In this document: positions 24,988 through 33,645 of the stretch, in pieces
Position numbering within the stretch: the stretch's first letter is position 1
How the letters are laid out: every line of letters starts with the position of its first letter
Assembly (NCBI GenBank): GCA_025458165.1
Contig: JALOTB010000072.1
Location: 1 to 61,647 of the forward strand
DNA length: 61,647 nucleotides
Origin: Chromatiaceae bacterium
Lineage (GTDB): Bacteria; Pseudomonadota; Gammaproteobacteria; Chromatiales; Chromatiaceae
Reading direction: 5' to 3'
Translations under genes and position numbers: made by a program
Notes under the pieces: generated by a model
What the model saw: the letters and a program-made list of their open reading frames with translations, nothing else
Told to the model about the DNA's origin: nothing
The model's database searches: none

Positions 24988-26648
24988 CGGCCCCTGACGG
25001 CACCCTGCGGCCAGGACCAACGGAGCCGCGGGGGCGGGCAGCGCGGGTCCTGGCGAGCTCCAGCTTCCGGCTGGCGCTGCTCTACGTGGTCCTGCTCGCG
25101 ACCTCGGTGTCCATCCTGCTCGGATTCATCCACTGGATGACCGCCGGCTACATGGACCGCCAGACCGACGCCACCATTGCCGCCGAGATCCAGGGACTCG
25201 CCGAGCAGTACCGCCGTCGCGGGCTGCGTGGGCTCACCGCGCTGATCCAGGAGCGGGTCGCGCGCGACCCCGCCGGCAGCAGCGTCTACCTGCTGGCCGA
25301 CAAGGACTTGAGCCCCTTGATCGGCAACCTCGACCGCTGGCCCGCCGGCTCCCCGGATAGCGAAGGCTGGGTGCGCTTCCGGCTGCGGGAGCGCGGCCCG
25401 GACCGTAGCGAGGAGCACGCCGCGCGTGCCCAGGTCTTTCGGCTTGAGGGGGAGCTGCGCCTGCTGGTGGGGCGCGATGTGCGCGAGCTGGAGGCCACCC
25501 GTGCCCTGATCCAGAACGCCCTGACCTGGGGTCTGGCGCTGACCGCCGCGCTCGCACTGATCGGCGGCTGGCTGATGACCGGCCGGGTGGTCCGACGCAT
25601 CGAGACGATCAACCAGGCGAGCCGCGACATCATGGAGGGCGACCTGTCCCGGCGTATCCCGGCGGACGGCAGCGGCGACGAGTTCGACCAGCTCGCCGCC
25701 GGGCTCAACCGGATGCTCGCCCGCATCGAGGTCCTGATGGCCGGGGTGCGCCAGGTCTCCGACAACATCGCCCACGATCTGCGCACCCCGCTCACCCGGC
25801 TGCGCACCAAGCTCGAGCTCCTGCGCGCCGAAATCGAGACGAGCCTCGGCCCGGGCCACCTCGCGAGCACCGCTGCGGAGGAGACCATCGCCGACGCCGA
25901 GGAACTGCTCACCACCTTCAACGCCCTGCTGCGGATCGCGCGCATCGAGTCCGGCAGCCAGCGCGCCGCCTTCACCGAGGTCGATCTGACCCCGCTGGCC
26001 GAGGACGTCGCCGAGCTCTACGAGCCGGTGGCGGCCGAGAAGGGCCAGACGCTGAGGGTCGCCTCAGCGGGGCCGGCGCCCGTCGTCGGCGACCGGGACC
26101 TGCTCTTCCAGGCCCTGAGCAACCTGGTCGACAACGCGGTGAAGTACACCCGGGAGGGGGGGAATGTGACCCTTTCGGTTTCCGCAACGCCGTCGGCGGT
26201 GGAGATCGAGGTTGCCGATACGGGTCCGGGTATTCCGCCCGAGCTGCGCACCGAGGTCTTCCGCCGCTTCTTCCGCGCCGACAACAGCCGCTCGACCCCC
26301 GGCAGCGGACTCGGGCTCAGCCTGGTCGAGGCGGTGGTGACCCTGCACGGCGGCACCGTCGCGCTCGACGACAACCGACCGGGACTGCGGGTGCGGGTGG
26401 AGATTCCAGAGAGCCGCCCCAGCGCCGCGGGTGATCGCGAGACCGGTCGCGCGCTCGCCAGCGCGACGGATGCTTCCCTCCATTCCCAAGCCCCGCGACG
26501 CTTGAGAATGGCGGGGCATCCCTGCCCCGTACGCGCAGCTCGCGTTCTTGGAGAGTCCGTCACTCCTCCGGTGGGCCGCCGAACTCCACCTGGAACACGT
26601 CGGCCTTGGGTGTCGTCGCCGCGTCCCGCCGCTGGGTCCCCGGCATGA
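24984..26648 (+). CDS. Sensor histidine kinase with unusually long C-terminal tail
   Basis: The protein has two membrane helices flanking a periplasmic sensor (about residues 35-170), a HAMP domain and an H-box (DNIAHDLRTPLTRL). N-box (LVDNAVKYT), G1 (VADTGPGIP) and G2 (GSGLGLSLVEAV) follow. It pairs with the response regulator upstream. The catalytic domain ends near EIPESRP (about residue 480). The frame then continues for about 75 unrelated residues, reading through a 7-bp hairpin (26512-26529) and overlapping 89 bases of the convergent alkylsulfatase gene. A natural stop appears to have been lost or the 3' end altered. Confidence 0.88.
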   Translation: MTAPDGTLRPGPTEPRGRAARVLASSSFRLALLYVVLLATSVSILLGFIHWMTAGYMDRQTDATIAAEIQGLAEQYRRRGLRGLTALIQERVARDPAGSSVYLLADKDLSPLIGNLDRWPAGSPDSEGWVRFRLRERGPDRSEEHAARAQVFRLEGELRLLVGRDVRELEATRALIQNALTWGLALTAALALIGGWLMTGRVVRRIETINQASRDIMEGDLSRRIPADGSGDEFDQLAAGLNRMLARIEVLMAGVRQVSDNIAHDLRTPLTRLRTKLELLRAEIETSLGPGHLASTAAEETIADAEELLTTFNALLRIARIESGSQRAAFTEVDLTPLAEDVAELYEPVAAEKGQTLRVASAGPAPVVGDRDLLFQALSNLVDNAVKYTREGGNVTLSVSATPSAVEIEVADTGPGIPPELRTEVFRRFFRADNSRSTPGSGLGLSLVEAVVTLHGGTVALDDNRPGLRVRVEIPESRPSAAGDRETGRALASATDASLHSQAPRRLRMAGHPCPVRAARVLGESVTPPVGRRTPPGTRRPWVSSPRPAAGSPA

Positions 26649-28467
26649 TCGGGAACAGCGGGTCGAAGTCGACTAGGGTGGCAGCGAGCTGCCCCAGGAT
26701 CGCGGCATTGCCCTCAACCTTTGCGGTGCCGTCCCCGATCAGCTCGGCCATGGTCTTGACGCCCATCATCGCCAGCTCCAGGTCGGCGCGGTTGATGGTG
26801 AGGGTCAGATCCGGGTTGGCCGCCTGGAAGCCCTGGATGTTGGTCAAGGTGGCGTTCTTCAGCTCGACCGCGAACTGCTCGCCGTTGTCCGGGGTGATGA
26901 GGTTCATCGTGGGCTTCATCCCCTCGGCCTTGCGGCTGTCCATGCGGATGCGGAGGAAGTCGAGGAACTGGCCGGTCGTCATCGCACGAATGGTGTCCGG
27001 GCTCGATGAGCTGGCGGTCGCCGCCGTCGGAATGTCGTTGCGCAGCTCGTAGGCGGCGGCCAGGAAGCTGTTGCGCAGGCCGGGGTTCTCCTGCCGGTAG
27101 CCGATCTGCTCGAAGGCGTCCGCGAGCAGGTCCTTGCCCGCCCGGTTGCCCGGCTCGGCCTGCACCAGCCTGTTCAGGATCTCCGTGGCGTGGAGATACT
27201 TGCCCTCAGCGATCAGGCCGCGTCCGCGCTCCATGATCGTCTCGGCCCCGCCCATCATCTCCACGTACAGGGGGGCGGAGTCCTCCGGCGACAGCGGGAT
27301 CAGGTTGGTCGGGTTGCCATCCCAGTAGCCGAGGAAGCGCTGGATGACGCCGCGGCTGTTGTTCTCATAGGAGCCGTGGTAGCCGCGGTTGTACCAGTTC
27401 TGTTGCAGGCTCTTCGGCGGCTCATAGACGTTGTGGATCTGGTTGATGGTCACGCCCTGGTTGGCCAGGTGCAGCACTTGGTTGTTCAGATTCGCGTACA
27501 TGTCGCGCTGCGCCCGCAGCACTTGCTGAATGCGCTCATTGCCCCAGCGCGGCCAGTGGTGTGAGGCGAACATCACCTCGGCCTCTTGGCCGAAGCGGTA
27601 CAGGGCCTCGTTGATGTACTTCGACCAGTTCAGCGCATTGCGCACCGGGGCACCGCGCAGGGTGTAGATGTTGTGTAGCCCCGCCGTCACGTTCTCGGCC
27701 ATCCACAGCGCCTTGCTGTCTGGCAGGTAGGTGTTCATCTCCACCGGCGCCTCGGTGTCGGGGGTGTTCTGGAAGATCATGCGCAGCCCGTCGACCATCA
27801 CCTCCTCGATCGGCTCCTTGATCAGGCGCGTGGGGGCGATCAGCCCGACCGAGCCGGCCGACACGGCGTGGCCGAGTCCCTGAGTGACGTAGCCGAAGGG
27901 GCTGCGGGGCAGGAGCAGGCCATACTGGTAGAACAGGCGGCGGTTCATCGCATTGCCGGCGTAGACGTTCTCCGAGACCAGGTGATCCATGAAGCCGTCG
28001 GGCGCGATGACCTGCACCCGTCCTGAGGCCACGTCCTCGTCGGTGATCAGGCCGCGCACGCCGCCCCAGTGGTCGGCATGGTTGTGCGAGTAGATCACTG
28101 CGGTGATCGGAAGCCCCTCGCCGACGTGCTCCTGCAGCAGCTCCCAGGCGGCCCGCGCCGTCTCCGCAGTGACCAGCACGTCGTAGGCGATCCAGCCGGT
28201 CTTGCCGCGGATGAAGGTGATCTGGGCCAGATCCAGGCCGCGCACCTGGTAGACCCCGGGAACGACCTCGTACAGCCCGTAGTTCTGATTCAGCTTCACG
28301 ATCCGGTGCAGGGAGGGATGAACGCTGTCGAACTGATCCTGTTCATCGATGAAGTTGAACTGATCCATGTCCCAGGCCGTATGGCCGGCATCCGCGAGCG
28401 GCTGGGCGCCCAGGGAAGTCCCACAGGCGGCCGTGCGCCTCGGGCTGCCTGCTTGCAGTTCGCTCAA
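26560..28467 (-). CDS. Alkyl sulfatase (SdsA1/BDS1-like), apparently 5'-shortened
   Basis: The metallo-beta-lactamase domain carries the zinc motif YSHNHADHWGG (His128, His130, Asp132, His133), the Glu in SENVYAGNAMNRR, and ASHHWPRWG. A helical dimerisation domain and a C-terminal SCP2-like domain (TMNLITPDNGEQF onward) follow. The enzyme hydrolyses alkyl sulfates to alcohols. Known secreted members have about 80 residues, including a signal peptide, before the WDMD motif; here only about 31 precede it and no signal peptide is seen. The frame starts about 50 bases from the toxin-antitoxin genes, so it is likely 5'-truncated and may be cytoplasmic or unexpressed. Confidence 0.85.
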   Translation of the reverse strand: MSELQAGSPRRTAACGTSLGAQPLADAGHTAWDMDQFNFIDEQDQFDSVHPSLHRIVKLNQNYGLYEVVPGVYQVRGLDLAQITFIRGKTGWIAYDVLVTAETARAAWELLQEHVGEGLPITAVIYSHNHADHWGGVRGLITDEDVASGRVQVIAPDGFMDHLVSENVYAGNAMNRRLFYQYGLLLPRSPFGYVTQGLGHAVSAGSVGLIAPTRLIKEPIEEVMVDGLRMIFQNTPDTEAPVEMNTYLPDSKALWMAENVTAGLHNIYTLRGAPVRNALNWSKYINEALYRFGQEAEVMFASHHWPRWGNERIQQVLRAQRDMYANLNNQVLHLANQGVTINQIHNVYEPPKSLQQNWYNRGYHGSYENNSRGVIQRFLGYWDGNPTNLIPLSPEDSAPLYVEMMGGAETIMERGRGLIAEGKYLHATEILNRLVQAEPGNRAGKDLLADAFEQIGYRQENPGLRNSFLAAAYELRNDIPTAATASSSSPDTIRAMTTGQFLDFLRIRMDSRKAEGMKPTMNLITPDNGEQFAVELKNATLTNIQGFQAANPDLTLTINRADLELAMMGVKTMAELIGDGTAKVEGNAAILGQLAATLVDFDPLFPIMPGTQRRDAATTPKADVFQVEFGGPPEE

Positions 28468-28516
28468 ATGAGCGTACTCTTTGTTTCAAACGATGTGTCT
28501 GCAGGTGCAAACCACG

Positions 28517-29002
28517 ATGAACGCCTTTGCGCGACGCTATGTCCCCGAAGAGATCCGGGAGCTCGACGATCGACGAGCCGGCCAAGCGGCGGACGATCCG
28601 CTTTCGCTGATGGGCCTGAGCGCTGGGCTGGATAGCGACGCGGTCGCACTGGTGCGCAGCGGATTGCCGACCACCGTGATCGAAGGGCTCGCCAGGTCGT
28701 TGGACACCAGCCAGCGGAAGCTTCTCGCGGCCTCGGCCATCGCACCGGCAACACTCACGCGCCGGCGTAATGCCGGAGGCCGTCTAACTCCGGCGGAGAG
28801 CGACCGCGTCTACCGGATCGCCGATTGTCTCGCCGCTGCGATCCGGCTCTTTGAGGGTGACCAGGACGCGGCGCGGGGCTGGCTCATGGAGCCCGCCCAA
28901 GCCCTGGGCGGCGCGACGCCCTTCGCCTATCTTGCCACGGAGGTCGGCGCGACCGAGGTCCGCCGACTGATCGGGCGACTGGAGCACGGTGTCTATTGCT
29001 GA
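28517..29002 (+). CDS. Xre/MbcA/ParS-family antitoxin (DUF2384)
   Basis: The 161-aa product ends in a DUF2384 toxin-binding domain (LTPAESDRVYRIADCLAAA, RGWLMEPAQALGGATPFAYL, GATEVRRLIGRLEHG). It is preceded by a Xre-like DNA-binding helical part (SAIAPATLTRRRNAGG). It neutralises the RES toxin encoded next and probably represses their common promoter. I favour the ATG at 28517 over 28481, since the latter adds a short unrelated leader. Its stop overlaps the toxin start by one base (TGATG). Confidence 0.9.
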   Translation: MNAFARRYVPEEIRELDDRRAGQAADDPLSLMGLSAGLDSDAVALVRSGLPTTVIEGLARSLDTSQRKLLAASAIAPATLTRRRNAGGRLTPAESDRVYRIADCLAAAIRLFEGDQDAARGWLMEPAQALGGATPFAYLATEVGATEVRRLIGRLEHGVYC

Positions 29003-29460
29003 TGCTCGCCTATCGCCTGGTCAAGGAGCGCTGGGCGGAGAGCGCGCTCGACGGCAGCGGGGCCAAGGCCTACGGAGGCCGGTGGAACAGCCCCGGCACC
29101 GCCATCCTCTATGCCTCAGAGAGCATCGCGCTTGCCGCCTTGGAGCTGCTGGTACACCTGCATCGCGGCCAGGTCCTCGGGAGCTACCGGCTGTTCACCC
29201 TGACCATCCCCGATTCGTCGGTGCAGCGGCTTGACGCCGCCGATCTGCCCCTAGACTGGCGCGCCGATCCGCTCCCTGCGAGCACGGCTCGACTCGGCGA
29301 TGGCTGGGCCGCCTCCGCTCGATCACTGGCGCTCCTCGTGCCAAGCGTGATCATCCCACGGGAGCACAACCTGCTGGTCTCTCCCGCCCACCCCGACTTT
29401 GCCGCCATCGCCGGGGGCGCCGCGAGCCAGCCCTTTGGCTTTGATCCGCGGCTCGCCTAG
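29002..29460 (+). CDS. RES-domain toxin (NAD-depleting type)
   Basis: The 152-aa protein has the RES hallmark residues: an N-terminal YRLV with Arg, GGRWNSPGTAILYASES, and a later conserved Ser region (LLVPSVIIPREHNLLVSPAHPDF). RES toxins degrade NAD+ and arrest growth; the paired antitoxin blocks the active site. ATG 29002 overlaps the antitoxin stop as TGATG. Both genes look intact. Confidence 0.9.
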   Translation: MLAYRLVKERWAESALDGSGAKAYGGRWNSPGTAILYASESIALAALELLVHLHRGQVLGSYRLFTLTIPDSSVQRLDAADLPLDWRADPLPASTARLGDGWAASARSLALLVPSVIIPREHNLLVSPAHPDFAAIAGGAASQPFGFDPRLA

Positions 29461-29543
29461 GCGTTTGATGCCGGCAGAATCTGAGTGTCGGATCACCCCG
29501 ACTGGCCGGTCGCGTTGAGCGGCTCCGCGGTTCGCTACCCCTT

Positions 29544-30060
29544 TCATCGTCGCCAAGAGGTCCGAGCCTCCAGCTCCACGCAGTCGTCTTTGAAGGTGGC
29601 GGCGAAATCAGGCGCGCCGGCGAGCGCTCCGGCCGAGGCGAGCGAGCGCCACCACGAGGTCAGGAATCCGTTGCTTTGCGGCCAGTCTTGAGCAGTGGTC
29701 TGGCCCAAGGGGAGATCGATTACCCGCACCACCTTCGCCCGGCGTGCCGCGTCGGGCAGGATCTTGGTCAGCCGGTGGGCGACTGCTCGAAGAACCGGGG
29801 GTTCCAGCAGTGCCCCTCGCGCCCGGGAAGAGCGCGGGATCGAGGATGTCCATCGCCACCAGGTCGTTGAAGAAGTGCGTGCCGAGTGAGACGTCGGGGA
29901 TCAGATCCTCGCGCATGGCGATGATCCCGCAGAGCTCCGCCATTCGTCGAGGGGCGCCAGCCCCGGCGCTCGATGCCCGCGTCGACTTCGAGGGGCGCGA
30001 GCCCAGTTGCTCGATCCGGGGAGGCAGGGGCAGCGGATCCTTGAGAGGCGCAGCGCGGCC
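29544..30060 (-). pseudogene. Decayed PEP/pyruvate-binding (PPDK/PEP synthase-like) gene end
   Basis: Three frames join into one recognisable C-terminal stretch: LAPLEVDAGIERRGW, then CGIIAMREDLIPDVSLGTHFFNDLVAMDIL, then GREGHCWNPRFFEQSPTG, then RRAKVVRVIDLPLGQTT and a short end (motifs quoted in pieces). PDVSLGTHFFNDLV is typical of PEP/pyruvate-binding-domain proteins related to PPDK. At least two frameshifts separate the pieces and the N-terminal nine-tenths is missing. The stretch between the RES toxin and the DUF900 gene holds no intact gene. Confidence 0.6.
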
Positions 30061-30145
30061 GTGGCTCGCTAGAGACCAGGCGCAAGGCGGCAGGCTCGAT
30101 TCCGGCCGACCCTAGCGGAGACGCAGCCCGGCGCCCGCCGCGAGG

Positions 30146-30195
30146 GCGCGTCGGATGGCATCCAATGTCGGCGGGCTCTTCGCCAGCGGGGTGGT
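30146..30195 (+). pseudogene. Fragment copied from the AI-2E permease gene
   Basis: GCGCGTCGGATGGCATC and GTCGGCGGGCTCTTCGCC also occur in the same order and spacing within the AI-2E-family permease gene near 36752-36801. The two 50-nt stretches differ at only a few bases. The fragment reads RRMASNVGGLFASGV against RRMASSVGGLFANGV. Neither flank matches the parent gene. It marks a past recombination or duplication event. Confidence 0.7.
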
Positions 30196-30196
30196 G

Positions 30197-31393
30197 CTAC
30201 CGCCCGCGGGTGAGCACGAAATAGATCTTTCCGTTCGGCGTGCGGAACCGGTAGCGGACGCGGTTTTGGGGGGTTTCCGAGTTGGTCAGGCGCAGGAAGA
30301 CATCGTCGAAATACTCCGGGACCTCCAGGCTGAAATTGTGGAAGTTGCGGGTCCGGTTCACTGGCGTGGCGTCGACCAGGCTCACGCGGGTGTCGTCCGC
30401 CTCCATGAGGTCGAGTAGGCCCTCCACCTCGTCAACCAGCTCGGCATCGGCCTTCGAGAGCGTGCTCTCACCCAAACGCCGCTCCCGATTGATGATCCGA
30501 GCGACCAGCAGTGCGCGGTCGTTAGAGGAGACGTAGACCGTGGTGTTGCGCACTACGCCCGCCAGGTCGCCCTTAAATTCACGATTGAACCGCCCATAGT
30601 CGACGTCGGGGGCGGTGAGCACGAGCTCGTCGACGCTCGGACCTTTGGCCAACAGCTCTTGGTCTGCGGCGAGCGCGCTGACCGCATCCACCGCCACCTG
30701 GCCACCGAGGCTGTTGGCGACCAGCCAGAGCCGCTCCGGCTGGACCTCGCGAACGATCAGTCGCACGGTGTCGGCCAGGTCCTGCGCCGATGCCTTCGCC
30801 ACCTCGCGTGCCCGCCGGTAGCCACGCAGCGAGTCGCCCTGATTGCCCGGCCAGTCGAACACCATGACCGGGGCGTTGATGTCCAGGATGTGGGCAAGGA
30901 AGGCCGTCGCCCGCAACGCGAGGTTGAAGTCGGTGCGGTACCCGTGCACCAGGAGTAAGAGGGCGCGGTGGGGCGAGGCCTCGACCATCGCGCGCGCCTG
31001 GGCGACGAAGTCGGGCGGCTCCAGGGTATGGACGTTGCGGATCTGGATCTCCTCGTCGAGGAACCAGCGACTGGTATCCAGCCACATCCCGAGGCCGAGG
31101 CTCGGCTCGATCTCGGTGTCGAACGACCCCAGCTCGAGCCGGTCCGCCCGCGTGGCGGTGAACCGCTCCGCGAGCGGACCCTCCACCCGGCCCGACTCGC
31201 GGTTGGTGACGAAGAAGAAGCGGTAGACGCCGTCGTCGCCGACCTTTGCCACCTGCATCCGCCGGAACTGGAAGCTCTCGGCCCGCTCCAGCGCGGCCGT
31301 CGTACCGAGGAAATAGCCGTAGGCCCCCAGCCCCGCCAGGACGAGGAACGCGGCCGCGAGGACCCAAAGGAGCTTCTTGGTCTTTCGCATCAT
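30197..31393 (-). CDS. DUF900 alpha/beta hydrolase, membrane-anchored
   Basis: The 398-aa product has an N-terminal membrane anchor (LLWVLAAAFLVLAGLGAYGYFLG) and a DUF900 alpha/beta-hydrolase domain. FFVTNRESG opens the domain, followed by LLLVHGYRTDFNLAL, VFDWPGNQ, the nucleophile elbow LVANSLGGQVAV and LTAPDVDYG. A conserved-looking late His lies in RNFHNFSL. Substrate unknown. AAGGAGG lies before the ATG pair at 31393/31390; the first is used. It follows a second DUF900 gene by 25 bases on the same strand. Confidence 0.85.
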   Translation of the reverse strand: MMRKTKKLLWVLAAAFLVLAGLGAYGYFLGTTAALERAESFQFRRMQVAKVGDDGVYRFFFVTNRESGRVEGPLAERFTATRADRLELGSFDTEIEPSLGLGMWLDTSRWFLDEEIQIRNVHTLEPPDFVAQARAMVEASPHRALLLLVHGYRTDFNLALRATAFLAHILDINAPVMVFDWPGNQGDSLRGYRRAREVAKASAQDLADTVRLIVREVQPERLWLVANSLGGQVAVDAVSALAADQELLAKGPSVDELVLTAPDVDYGRFNREFKGDLAGVVRNTTVYVSSNDRALLVARIINRERRLGESTLSKADAELVDEVEGLLDLMEADDTRVSLVDATPVNRTRNFHNFSLEVPEYFDDVFLRLTNSETPQNRVRYRFRTPNGKIYFVLTRGR

Positions 31394-31418
31394 CGGTCCC
31401 TCCTTCGGGTGAGCCCGC

Positions 31419-32597
31419 TCAGGGCCCGGTTTGCTCAGCCGGCGTGGCCAGGATCTCCCAATAGGGGAGGCCTTCCTCAAGGCCGGGGCGCAGCCCCGTG
31501 CGCTCCCCCGCGCGGGTGCCGCTCACGAGCAGCCGCCGCAGATCGGCGAGCACCGCTGGATGCCGGTAGAAATACTCGTGACCCAGGACTTGATAGCGCA
31601 TCGCCGGGGTGACGTCGATCGTCTCGACCCCGGCGACCAGGGTGCGCAGATCCCCACCCTGGCCCAGGCGCGGGAAGCCGTGCAATTGTTCCGACACCTT
31701 GAGCGGGGCGTCGTTTTCCGAGGCGTAGACGGTGATCGCGCGGACCATCGGGCTGAGCCGCGGCACATGCGCGGCGAAGGCCTGGGCGTCAAAGTCCGGC
31801 GCGAGGAAGACCAGCTCGCCGGCCACGACGCTTGGGGTCGTCCCCAGCCATTCGAGCGCGAAGATCAGGCCGCGCGTGCCCAGGCTGTGGGCGACCAGGT
31901 GGGTCTTGTCCGGACCGACGAGCCGGCTCACGCGGTCGATCGCTTCGGCGATCCAGGGCAAGCTCCATTCGACGGCCGCCTGGTCGCGGGAGTACTCGAG
32001 CGGCCGGCCGCTCGACGGCCAACTGACCATCAGCACCACCGCCTCGCCGTCGAGCACCCGTTGCAGCTCGGCCGCCATGCGGCAAGCGCGCTCGAAGTCG
32101 TTGCTGTAGCCGTGAATGAAGAGGACCACTGATCCGGTGCTTGCACGCACGCTGGCCTTGCCCAGTTCGCCCCAGAAGGCCGCCGGATCGGGCTCCGCAC
32201 TGATGTGGATCCGCTTGGTCGCGCTTGGGAGATAGAAGGGCAGGCTTGGCGCCAGGTCCGCGACCACCGGGATGGGTGTGAACTGGACCTCGCAACGACC
32301 CTGGCGCGGCGTACCGCGCCCCGCCCCGTATACCGGGCCGTTCGCACCCTCGCCATCCAGGGTCCGATTGGTCAGGTAGCGCACGCCGACGCTGAGCGGC
32401 GCCGCCTCGCGCTCGGCGGACACCGAGGGCACAGGCGGGCCCTCCCCCGCGCCGGCCCCCGAAGCCAGGATCAGGGCCAGGACGGCACCCCAGCGCGCGA
32501 GGCGCCCTGGCGCCGATCGAGCCGCCCCAGTGGGGACCAGCGCCCTAGCTGGTCGCTGCTGCCCGCCGGCGCCCAGCGCGCGCGCTGTTTTAGGCAA
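31419..32597 (-). CDS. DUF900 alpha/beta hydrolase, secreted
   Basis: A second DUF900 hydrolase in tandem: RYLTNRTLDG, VVLFIHGYSNDFERAC, LMVSWPSSG, the elbow LVAHSLGTRGL, LVFLAPDFDAQAF, and a late GHEYFYRHPAVLADL with His. A hydrophobic stretch ending GAGAGE is a probable signal peptide after a long arginine-rich leader. The frame begins with TTG at 32597, overlapping the DUF3611 stop by 8 bases, with AAGGAC just upstream; no ATG fits. Distinct sequence from its neighbour suggests an old duplication. Confidence 0.82.
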   Translation of the reverse strand: MPKTARALGAGGQQRPARALVPTGAARSAPGRLARWGAVLALILASGAGAGEGPPVPSVSAEREAAPLSVGVRYLTNRTLDGEGANGPVYGAGRGTPRQGRCEVQFTPIPVVADLAPSLPFYLPSATKRIHISAEPDPAAFWGELGKASVRASTGSVVLFIHGYSNDFERACRMAAELQRVLDGEAVVLMVSWPSSGRPLEYSRDQAAVEWSLPWIAEAIDRVSRLVGPDKTHLVAHSLGTRGLIFALEWLGTTPSVVAGELVFLAPDFDAQAFAAHVPRLSPMVRAITVYASENDAPLKVSEQLHGFPRLGQGGDLRTLVAGVETIDVTPAMRYQVLGHEYFYRHPAVLADLRRLLVSGTRAGERTGLRPGLEEGLPYWEILATPAEQTGP

Positions 32598-33186
32598 GGT
32601 CCTTGCTGAGCTGAGAGCTGCGGAAGAGCAGCCAGAGCCCGAGCACCAGCACGATGATCTCGGCGGCGAGCGTCAGCAGCAGCGCCATCAGGCTCAGCAT
32701 GTCGACCGCCGAGACCCAGCTCGCGGGTGCCACGCCGGCGGCCTGGACGACGGGGACGCCACCCTGCGGCGCCGACAGGAAGTAGAAGAGGAGGTGGCCC
32801 ACCTCGATCTTCATCACCACCAGCGACACCAGGACGCCGAGGCTGCTCGCCATCAGACCGGTCCAGACGGTCCTGATGAGGCTGGACTGGCTGGGCCTGG
32901 CGGCCGGATCGGCCAGGGTCGCACCCAAGCGGATGTAGCGCCAGAACCAGAAGGTGGTGAAGATGAGGATCAGCAGGCTCGCCAGCACCAGGTACTCGAC
33001 GACCGGCAGCCCCGCACGCGGCCCGACCGGCGACCGCGCGAACATGAAGTTGTAGCCCATCAGGACGATCGGGATCGATCCCAGGATGACCTGCACCCAG
33101 AACCCGAGCTTCCCGGAGCGGGTAAATGCCTTGGCGAGACTGCCGGCCGTCGGCGACTGCAGAGGGTCGATGATCTTCTTCAGCAT
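32590..33186 (-). CDS. DUF3611-family (Tic21-like) membrane protein
   Basis: The 198-aa protein has four predicted helices. The start KAFTRSGKLGFWVQVILGSIP resembles DUF3611 proteins known from cyanobacteria and plastids (Tic21 relatives), as do the FTTFWFWRYIRLG segment and the final helix IIVLVLGLWLLFRS. Function in bacteria is unclear. I use ATG 33186, after GAGGTG; the longer frame adds unrelated sequence. It leads the run DUF3611-DUF900-DUF900. Confidence 0.6.
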   Translation of the reverse strand: MLKKIIDPLQSPTAGSLAKAFTRSGKLGFWVQVILGSIPIVLMGYNFMFARSPVGPRAGLPVVEYLVLASLLILIFTTFWFWRYIRLGATLADPAARPSQSSLIRTVWTGLMASSLGVLVSLVVMKIEVGHLLFYFLSAPQGGVPVVQAAGVAPASWVSAVDMLSLMALLLTLAAEIIVLVLGLWLLFRSSQLSKDLA

Positions 33187-33369
33187 GGTGGCCCCCACCT
33201 CGTTTGGTGATACCGATAGCCGAGCACCCCCGCCACCGGTGCGAGTCGGGCGCCAGGCACTCTGTCCCCAACCTCCCAGGCATTCTCGCTCCGACGCCGC
33301 GTGTTGCGCTAGTCGCGATTCCGGGAAGATACTCGGCTCCCATCGTGCTGGAGACAAAGGGCGCCGGGG

Positions 33370-33600
33370 ATGTTACCTAAAGGGACTCGGCGCGGCCGGC
33401 TGGTCGCCGTCCTCATGCTCATGCCCGCCCTGTCGGCGCCCGGCGGCGCCGGTGACCTGCTGGGCAGCGTCAAGGCCCGCGATGCCCGGTGTTTCGGGGT
33501 GAGCGAGGGCCTCCCCGGCTTCTCGGAGCCGGAAGCTGCGGGACACTGGCGCGGGCTCGATCACCCCAGTGTGTCCCAAGCTGCACGGGCCGGCCTGGCC
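33370..33600 (+). pseudogene. N-terminal remnant of an AapJ/BztA-like amino-acid-binding protein
   Basis: After a signal-like start (LVAVLMLMPALSAPGGAG) the frame reads LLGSVKARDARCFGVSEGLPGF and GHWRGLD in pieces. This closely resembles the mature N-terminus of general L-amino-acid ABC binding proteins, whose conserved core has a CGVSEGLPGFS-like motif. Similarity stops at about 33560 and the frame ends soon after, so the remaining roughly 280 residues are missing. Confidence 0.6.
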
Positions 33601-33645
33601 GCCTCGACGGCTGTCAGACTCTACCGGACTGCGCTGGACTAAACC

